Assembly (NCBI GenBank): GCA_900769445.1 | Contig: CAAGGR010000096.1 | Coordinates: forward strand, 1 to 10,458 | Reading direction: 5' to 3' | Length of the DNA stretch: 10,458 bases | Source: an uncultured Alistipes sp. | GTDB lineage: Bacteria > Bacteroidota > Bacteroidia > Bacteroidales > Rikenellaceae | Shown here: one piece after another, positions 6,721-10,458 of the stretch | Layout of the letters: each line of letters begins with the position of its first letter | Position numbering within the stretch: position 1 is the first letter of the stretch | Made by a program: the position numbers and the translations under genes | The notes under the pieces: model-generated | Seen by the model: only the letters and a program-made list of their open reading frames with translations | Databases searched by the model: none | What the model was told of the DNA's origin: nothing

Positions 6721-7577
6721 TTGAATAAGTGCATTAAAGCTTTCACATAATCTTCATCCGTGCGCACGCTGACATGGCTTACGCCCGTGCGGGTGAAGAG
6801 TTGTTGCATCTCATTTTGATTGTCGTGCCATGCTTGTGCATAGTTGTCTCTCACCGATGTGATGGCGGTATCTACCCACAGGTCGTTGCCTGTCTCGGCG
6901 TCGTGGAACTTCACCAGTCCGATGTTGGGCAACTCGGCTTCACGGCGGTCGTATATCTGTATGGCATTCACCTCGTGGCGGTTAGAGGCAATCATCAGCG
7001 GTTGATACATATTGCCTGCGCCGATGAAATCTGAGATGAGGAAGGCGGTGCAATGGCGTTTTTGAGCATTGGCAAAGTATTGCAATGCTTGTGCGATGTC
7101 GGTACCTGCGGAAGTGGGCTCAAAGCTCAGCAACTCGCGGATGATATGCAGCACGTGGGTCTTACCTTTCTTAGCAGGGATAAACTTCTCAATCTTGTCG
7201 GAGAAGAATATCACGCCCACCTTATCGTTGTTGGCGATGGTGGAGAATGCCAATGTAGCAGCCACCTCTGCCATCATGTCGCGTTTCATTTGGCTGAGTG
7301 TACCGAAGTGACGACTGCCCGATACATCCACCAGCAACATCACTGTGAGCTCGCGCTCCTCTTCAAACACCTTGATATAGGGTTTGTTGAGGCGTGCGGT
7401 CACGTTCCAGTCGATGGAGCGCACATCGTCACCGGGCTGATACTCACGCACTTCGGAGAACGCCATACCGCGTCCCTTGAACTGCGAGTGGTACTCGCCC
7501 GCGAAGATATTACGGCTCAACTTACGCGCCTTAATCTCTATCTTCCGTACCCGTTTTAATAGTTCTTCAGAGGTCAT
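6714..7577 (-). CDS. DUF58 domain protein, MoxR-associated
   Basis: 287 residues with no signal peptide or membrane helix, so predicted cytoplasmic. The DUF58 signature is complete: GEYHSQFKGRGMAFSEVREY (27-46), then PGDDVRSIDWNVTARL (48-63). It is followed by a VWA-like fold with DVSGS at 84-88, which keeps the DxSxS pattern. DUF58 proteins almost always sit beside moxR, as here, and are thought to work with the ATPase; no enzymatic activity is established. ATG at 7577 follows a 49-base gap made mostly of GTTTAGN repeats. Its stop overlaps the next start by seven bases. Length and motifs are normal for the family. Confidence 0.93.
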   Translation of the reverse strand: MTSEELLKRVRKIEIKARKLSRNIFAGEYHSQFKGRGMAFSEVREYQPGDDVRSIDWNVTARLNKPYIKVFEEERELTVMLLVDVSGSRHFGTLSQMKRDMMAEVAATLAFSTIANNDKVGVIFFSDKIEKFIPAKKGKTHVLHIIRELLSFEPTSAGTDIAQALQYFANAQKRHCTAFLISDFIGAGNMYQPLMIASNRHEVNAIQIYDRREAELPNIGLVKFHDAETGNDLWVDTAITSVRDNYAQAWHDNQNEMQQLFTRTGVSHVSVRTDEDYVKALMHLFKC

Positions 7578-7582
7578 TCTCT

Positions 7583-7624
7583 CTAAACTCTAAACACTAA
7601 ACACTAAACACTAAACCCTAAACC
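7583..7624 (-). repeat. 7-bp GTTTAGN array between moxR and the DUF58 gene
   Basis: Six CTAAAC units (GTTTAG on the minus strand) start at 7583, 7590, 7597, 7604, 7611 and 7618, with a strict 7-base step. The seventh base is A or T in most units and G in the first transcribed one. Together they occupy about 42 of the 49 bases between the moxR stop and the DUF58 start. This is the longest and cleanest of the 7-bp arrays in the window. Confidence 0.9.
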
Positions 7625-7626
7625 AA

Positions 7627-8622
7627 TCAAGGAACTTGCACCGCGTTCAATACCTCGGTTATCACATCCTCGGTGGTGATGTTGTTGGCTTCTGCCTCGT
7701 AGGTAAGGCCAATGCGGTGGCGCAATACGTCGTAGCAAACGGCACGTACATCCTCTGGAATCACATAACCACGGCGGTGGATAAATGCGTATGCACGAGC
7801 TGCCAATGCCAAGTTGATACTTGCACGTGGTGAACCGCCAAACGCAATCATTGATTTCATATTCTCCAAACCATATGCCTCTGGTTGGCGAGTAGCAAAC
7901 ACGATGTCCACGATATACTTCTCGATCTTCTCATCGATATACACCTCGCGCACGATTTGGCGGGCTTTGAGGATATCGGAGGTCTCGAGGATAGGGTTGA
8001 CTTGTACCTTTTCGCCTGTGATGTTTTGGCGAATGATCTGCATCTCCTCCTCTTTCTTTGGATAGCCAATCACCACCTTGAGCATGAAACGGTCGGTCTG
8101 TGCTTCAGGCAATGGATAGGTTCCCTCTTGCTCGATAGGGTTTTGGGTTGCGAGTACGAGGAATGGCTCACCCAACTTGTAGGTCTGCTCGCCGATGGTG
8201 ATCTGACGCTCTTGCATGGCCTCAAGCAATGCGGATTGCACTTTGGCTGGAGCACGGTTGATCTCATCTGCCAACACGAAGTTAGCGAAGATAGGACCTT
8301 GCTTTACCTTAAACTCTTCCGACTTTTGCGAGTAGATCTGTGTACCCAACACGTCGGCTGGCAACAAGTCTGGTGTAAACTGAATACGGCTGAAATCGGC
8401 TTTTACCAATTTAGCCAATGTGTTGATGGCCAAGGTCTTTGCCAAACCAGGTACACCTTCCAATAGGATATGTCCGTCTGCCAACAAACCAATCAACAGA
8501 CTCTCTACAAGGTGCTTTTGACCTACAATCACTTGGTTCATGCCCATGGTCAGGGCATCTACAAACGAACTCTCACGCTCGATGCGCTCTTGCAGTTCGC
8601 GAATATCTACGGTAGTTTGCAT
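7627..8622 (-). CDS. moxR: MoxR-family AAA+ ATPase
   Basis: 331 residues, the usual MoxR length. Walker A is GVPGLAKT at 56-63, Walker B is VLADEINRA at 116-124, and sensor 1 is ATQNP at 158-162. LPEAQTDRF at 171-179 is the MoxR-specific motif with the arginine finger, and GGSPRAS at 262-268 carries the sensor 2 arginine. All catalytic elements are intact. MoxR proteins are chaperone-like ATPases that help VWA or metal-cofactor proteins mature; here the likely clients are BatA, BatB and the DUF58 protein encoded downstream. It is the first gene of the operon. A terminator closes the unit upstream, so the operon promoter must lie in 8623-8716. ATG at 8622 is preferred because the family begins about 30 residues before the VIVGQ motif. 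Confidence 0.96.
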   Translation of the reverse strand: MQTTVDIRELQERIERESSFVDALTMGMNQVIVGQKHLVESLLIGLLADGHILLEGVPGLAKTLAINTLAKLVKADFSRIQFTPDLLPADVLGTQIYSQKSEEFKVKQGPIFANFVLADEINRAPAKVQSALLEAMQERQITIGEQTYKLGEPFLVLATQNPIEQEGTYPLPEAQTDRFMLKVVIGYPKKEEEMQIIRQNITGEKVQVNPILETSDILKARQIVREVYIDEKIEKYIVDIVFATRQPEAYGLENMKSMIAFGGSPRASINLALAARAYAFIHRRGYVIPEDVRAVCYDVLRHRIGLTYEAEANNITTEDVITEVLNAVQVP

Positions 8623-8716
8623 ATGATAATTTTTTTATAATGAACTATTTTCACGGTAAAAAACACACCTTCAAGTGCGTCCGCATAAATATGTACAAAA
8701 ACCGTGCCAAACCAAC
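8623..8716 (-). promoter_or_regulatory. Leader and probable promoter region of the moxR-bat operon
   Basis: This gap between the terminator and moxR must hold the operon promoter. The best candidate is TATTTATG (8691-8684), one mismatch from TAnnTTTG, with TTG (8715-8713) 21 bases upstream; the match is weak. Downstream, ACGCAC (8680-8675) can pair with GTGTGT (8668-8663, one G-U) around a six-base loop. Five T follow, resembling a small attenuator-type hairpin. The DNA next to the start codon is AT-rich with no Shine-Dalgarno match. That a promoter lies here is likely; its exact boxes are uncertain. Confidence 0.4.
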
Positions 8717-8745
8717 AAAAAAAACGTCAGGATTCTACCCTGACG
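8717..8745 (-). terminator. Intrinsic terminator of the valS-chorismate mutase unit
   Basis: On the minus strand CGTCAGG (8745-8739) and CCTGACG (8731-8725) form a perfect 7-bp stem with a seven-base loop, followed at once by eight T (8724-8717). The stem can extend through a G-U pair and A-U pairs with the T-run. The chorismate mutase stop codon TGA (8729-8727) lies inside the second arm, so the terminator overlaps the end of the coding sequence. Confidence 0.92.
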
Positions 8746-8987
8746 CTTTCTTTATGCAATGCTTCCATCACTTCGCGGATAACCGTTTCGCTCAGTCCAT
8801 GTTGCTTGCCTTGTGCTATACAATGCTCCACAACTTGCTGCCAACGCTCGGGTTGCAGCACCTGTTCGCCATTTGCGTGTTTCCACTCACCTATGGCGCG
8901 AGCCACGTCCGCGCGCTGTGCGATGATATCCCACAACTGCTCGTCCAGCTGGTCAATCTCTGCGCGAAGCGATGCTAAGTCTTTCAT
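8727..8987 (-). CDS. Monofunctional AroQ-type chorismate mutase
   Basis: 86 residues, the length of a minimal AroQ chorismate mutase, which converts chorismate to prephenate for phenylalanine and tyrosine synthesis in the cytosol. Aligned by eye to the E. coli PheA mutase domain, the key positions are R8 (R11), R25 (R28), K36 (K39), R48 (R51), S81 (S84) and E85 (Q88; a glutamate is also found there in yeast mutase). W49 stands where E. coli has E52. The start LASLRAEIDQLDEQLWDIIAQR is typical. There is no fused dehydratase, dehydrogenase or DAHP synthase domain, although fusions are common. The start codon is the last three bases of an 8-bp repeat array from the valS stop, so it is probably co-transcribed with valS. 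Confidence 0.9.
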   Translation of the reverse strand: MKDLASLRAEIDQLDEQLWDIIAQRADVARAIGEWKHANGEQVLQPERWQQVVEHCIAQGKQHGLSETVIREVMEALHKESVRVES

Positions 8988-9056
8988 TCAACTCCTGAAC
9001 TCCTAAACTCCTAAACTCCTGAACTCTTGAACTCCTGAACTCCTGAACCTCTCAAC
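8985..9056 (-). repeat. 8-bp GTT array tiling the valS/chorismate mutase junction
   Basis: Nine consecutive 8-base units, each starting GTT on the minus strand: GTTGAGAG (9056-9049), GTTCAGGA twice, GTTCAAGA, GTTCAGGA, GTTTAGGA twice, GTTCAGGA, GTTGAATG (8992-8985). The first unit contains the valS stop codon TGA and the last ends with the chorismate mutase ATG, so the array accounts for every base of the junction. The phase never slips over 72 bases. Confidence 0.92.
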
Positions 9057-10458
9057 GTAGTTGAGCAATAGCCTCCTTAATAGTCGCAATACGGCTTTCG
9101 GCATCCGCTTTCTTTTTGCGCTCCAACTCTACCACCTCTGGTTTAGCATTTTGCACAAAGCGCTCGTTATTGAGTTTGCCCATCACACCACGGAGGAAAC
9201 CCTCTTGGTGAGCCAACTCAGCCTCGAGTTTCTTCAATTCTTCGTCCACATTGATGAACTTCTCCAATGGCACGCTATACTCGGTGGTACCGATGATGAA
9301 CGATGCGCTACCTGCGCTCTTCTCTGCGCCTACAGCCAACTCTACGTTCGCCAATTTCACTACCACTGCTGGCAATGCCTCTGGGCAAACGAGTGTCAAC
9401 ACCTCCTTAGGAGAGATATTCTTCTGTGCACGGATATTGCGGATAGCAGAGATAATATCGAAGCATTGTTCAGCTTCCTTCATCTCTGAACCACTGAACT
9501 CCTGAACCTTCTCCAAAGGAGAAACCATGAGTGATTCACCCTCTTTGCGCTCCTCGATAGCTTGCCATAATTCTTCAGTGATGAATGGCATGAATGGGTG
9601 CAAGAGCTTCAGCATGGTATCCATAAATTGGATAGTCTTATCATAGGTTGCCTTATCAATTGGCTGACCGTATGCAGGTTTGATGATCTCCAAGTACCAT
9701 CCTGAGAAATCGTCGCAGAAGAGCTTGTAGATAGCCATCAACGCTTCGCTGAGGCGGTATTTGCTGAAGAGGTCAGCCACCTCTGCTTGTGCTTTAGCGA
9801 GTACTGCCTCAAACCACTCAATACCCCACTTATTTACTTCTGAACTACTGAACTCCTGAACTTCCCAACCCTTGATGAGACGGAAGCAGTTCCAAATCTT
9901 GTTGCAGAAGTTACGTCCTTGCTCGCAGAGGCTGTCGTCAAACAAGATATCATTGCCCGCAGGAGCGCAAAGCATCATACCCATACGCACGCCGTCCGCA
10001 CCAAAACGCTCAATCAAATCCAATGGATCAGGACTGTTACCCAGTGACTTAGACATCTTGCGACCGAGTTTATCGCGCACGATACCTGTGAAATATACAT
10101 GCTTAAATGGCATCTTGCCGATATACTCATAACCCGCCATAATCATACGTGCCACCCAGAAGAAGATGATATCTGGACCAGTCACGAGGTCAGCGGTTGG
10201 ATAGTAGTAGTTAATCTCCTCGTTGCCTGGATTCTCGATGCCATCAAAGAGGCTGATTGGCCAGAGCCATGATGAGAACCATGTATCGAGTGCACCTTCG
10301 TCTTGTACCAATGCATCTACGCTCAAGCCCGATTTCTCTGCAGCTGCCTCGATGTTTGGTGCTACAATGATCTTATCCTCTGGATAGTTCTCTGCGCCTG
10401 TCTCTTCGAGCAATGCTTTCTCGTAGTAGGCAGGAATACGGTGTCCCCACCAGAGTTG
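9052..10458 (-). CDS. valS: Valyl-tRNA synthetase, C-terminal 468 residues (cut by window end)
   Basis: Class I aminoacyl-tRNA synthetase that charges tRNA-Val; the visible part runs in one open frame from the window end. It opens with QLWWGHRIPAYY of the catalytic domain. DTWFSSWLWP, the GPDIIFFWVARM helix and the KMSKS ATP-binding loop (residues 134-138, bases 10059-10045) follow. The anticodon-binding helical domain comes next, and the C-terminal coiled-coil arm begins near LKKLEAELAHQE and ends QLR. The N-terminal HIGH motif and most of the editing domain are outside. Two 24-base repeat blocks lie in frame (VQEFSSSE at 200-207, VQEFSGSE at 318-325), in stretches I remember as variable loops. 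No stop or frameshift is present and conserved motifs are intact, so it should be functional. Confidence 0.97.
   Translation of the reverse strand, partial: QLWWGHRIPAYYEKALLEETGAENYPEDKIIVAPNIEAAAEKSGLSVDALVQDEGALDTWFSSWLWPISLFDGIENPGNEEINYYYPTADLVTGPDIIFFWVARMIMAGYEYIGKMPFKHVYFTGIVRDKLGRKMSKSLGNSPDPLDLIERFGADGVRMGMMLCAPAGNDILFDDSLCEQGRNFCNKIWNCFRLIKGWEVQEFSSSEVNKWGIEWFEAVLAKAQAEVADLFSKYRLSEALMAIYKLFCDDFSGWYLEIIKPAYGQPIDKATYDKTIQFMDTMLKLLHPFMPFITEELWQAIEERKEGESLMVSPLEKVQEFSGSEMKEAEQCFDIISAIRNIRAQKNISPKEVLTLVCPEALPAVVVKLANVELAVGAEKSAGSASFIIGTTEYSVPLEKFINVDEELKKLEAELAHQEGFLRGVMGKLNNERFVQNAKPEVVELERKKKADAESRIATIKEAIAQLR
9484..9507 (-). repeat. 8-bp GTT array in frame inside valS, copy 2
   Basis: Three 8-base units on the minus strand, GTTCAGGA (9507-9500), GTTCAGTG and GTTCAGAG (9491-9484), encode VQEFSGSE within the ValRS C-terminal half, between the ESLMVSPLEK segment and the helix MKEAEQCFDIISAIR. 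The 24 bases match the other valS copy at 22 positions. Confidence 0.85.
9838..9869 (-). repeat. 8-bp GTT array in frame inside valS, copy 1
   Basis: GTTGGGAA (9869-9862), GTTCAGGA, GTTCAGTA and GTTCAGAA (9845-9838) are four successive 8-base units on the minus strand. The last three encode VQEFSSSE just after the conserved KGWE of ValRS. The first unit encodes part of KGWE itself and may fit the phase by chance. Confidence 0.8.

Noticed and set aside
7583..7624. Telomere-like CCCTAAA repeats
   Set aside because: The resemblance to the plant telomere unit occurs in one unit only; the others are ACTAAAC or CTAAACT, and the array sits between two bacterial genes within an operon.
414..8622. 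A new defence or secretion system in the eight-gene cluster
   Set aside because: Gene order and domains match the known moxR-bat aerotolerance operon of Bacteroidota; no nuclease, toxin, transposase or phage gene is present.
8640..8978. Plus-strand open frame of 112 codons opposite chorismate mutase
   Set aside because: It crosses the moxR leader and the terminator and lies antisense to chorismate mutase; no recognisable protein features.
8985..9056. CRISPR array
   Set aside because: Units are 8 bases with no spacers between them and no cas genes nearby; this is a simple tandem repeat.
9484..9869. valS pseudogene or frameshift caused by the repeats
   Set aside because: Both blocks are 24 bases long, keep the frame and contain no stop; KMSKS and C-terminal arm motifs are intact.

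Overview
The window looks like chromosomal DNA of a Bacteroidota bacterium, most likely order Bacteroidales. Three things suggest this: a complete moxR/DUF58/batA-batB-batC-batD-batE aerotolerance cluster in the order typical of Bacteroides relatives, a perfect Bacteroides-type promoter (TTTG, 20 bases, TAATTTTG) in front of a glyceraldehyde-3-phosphate dehydrogenase gene, and AT-rich translation starts without Shine-Dalgarno sequences. The genus cannot be fixed from sequence alone. Every gene is on the minus strand, so transcription runs from high to low coordinates.

In transcription order: (1) The 3' two-fifths or so of valS (valyl-tRNA synthetase, cut by the window end) and a small monofunctional AroQ-type chorismate mutase form one unit, closed by a clear intrinsic terminator at 8717-8745. 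(2) After a 104-bp gap with a probable promoter comes an eight-gene operon, 8622 down to 414: moxR (AAA+ ATPase), a DUF58 protein, a single-pass membrane protein of unassigned function, batA and batB (membrane-anchored von Willebrand A proteins), batC (TPR plus glutamine-rich tail), batD (large exported beta-rich protein with one membrane anchor) and batE (TPR, two membrane helices, SH3-like domain). Family knowledge suggests that MoxR is a chaperone-like ATPase serving VWA proteins, DUF58 a cytoplasmic partner, and BatA-E an envelope complex linked to stress or oxygen tolerance; the exact biochemical job is unsettled. (3) A 230-bp gap holds the gapA promoter and a structured leader, then the first 61 codons of gapA run off the window start.

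I see no unknown multi-gene system. What the annotation does not explain is a set of very short tandem repeats with 7- or 8-bp period, most units beginning GTT. An 8-bp array of nine units tiles the valS/chorismate mutase junction exactly, from the valS stop to the start codon. Two further 8-bp arrays lie in frame inside valS, 354 bp apart, and encode nearly the same octapeptide. 7-bp arrays of GTTTAGN fill three junctions in the bat operon and supply stop codons there. A degenerate 7-bp GTT array abuts the gapA promoter. The 8-bp unit is open in all reading frames, whereas the GTTTAG unit carries TAG in all of them, which fits where each is found. This is the part most worth following up.
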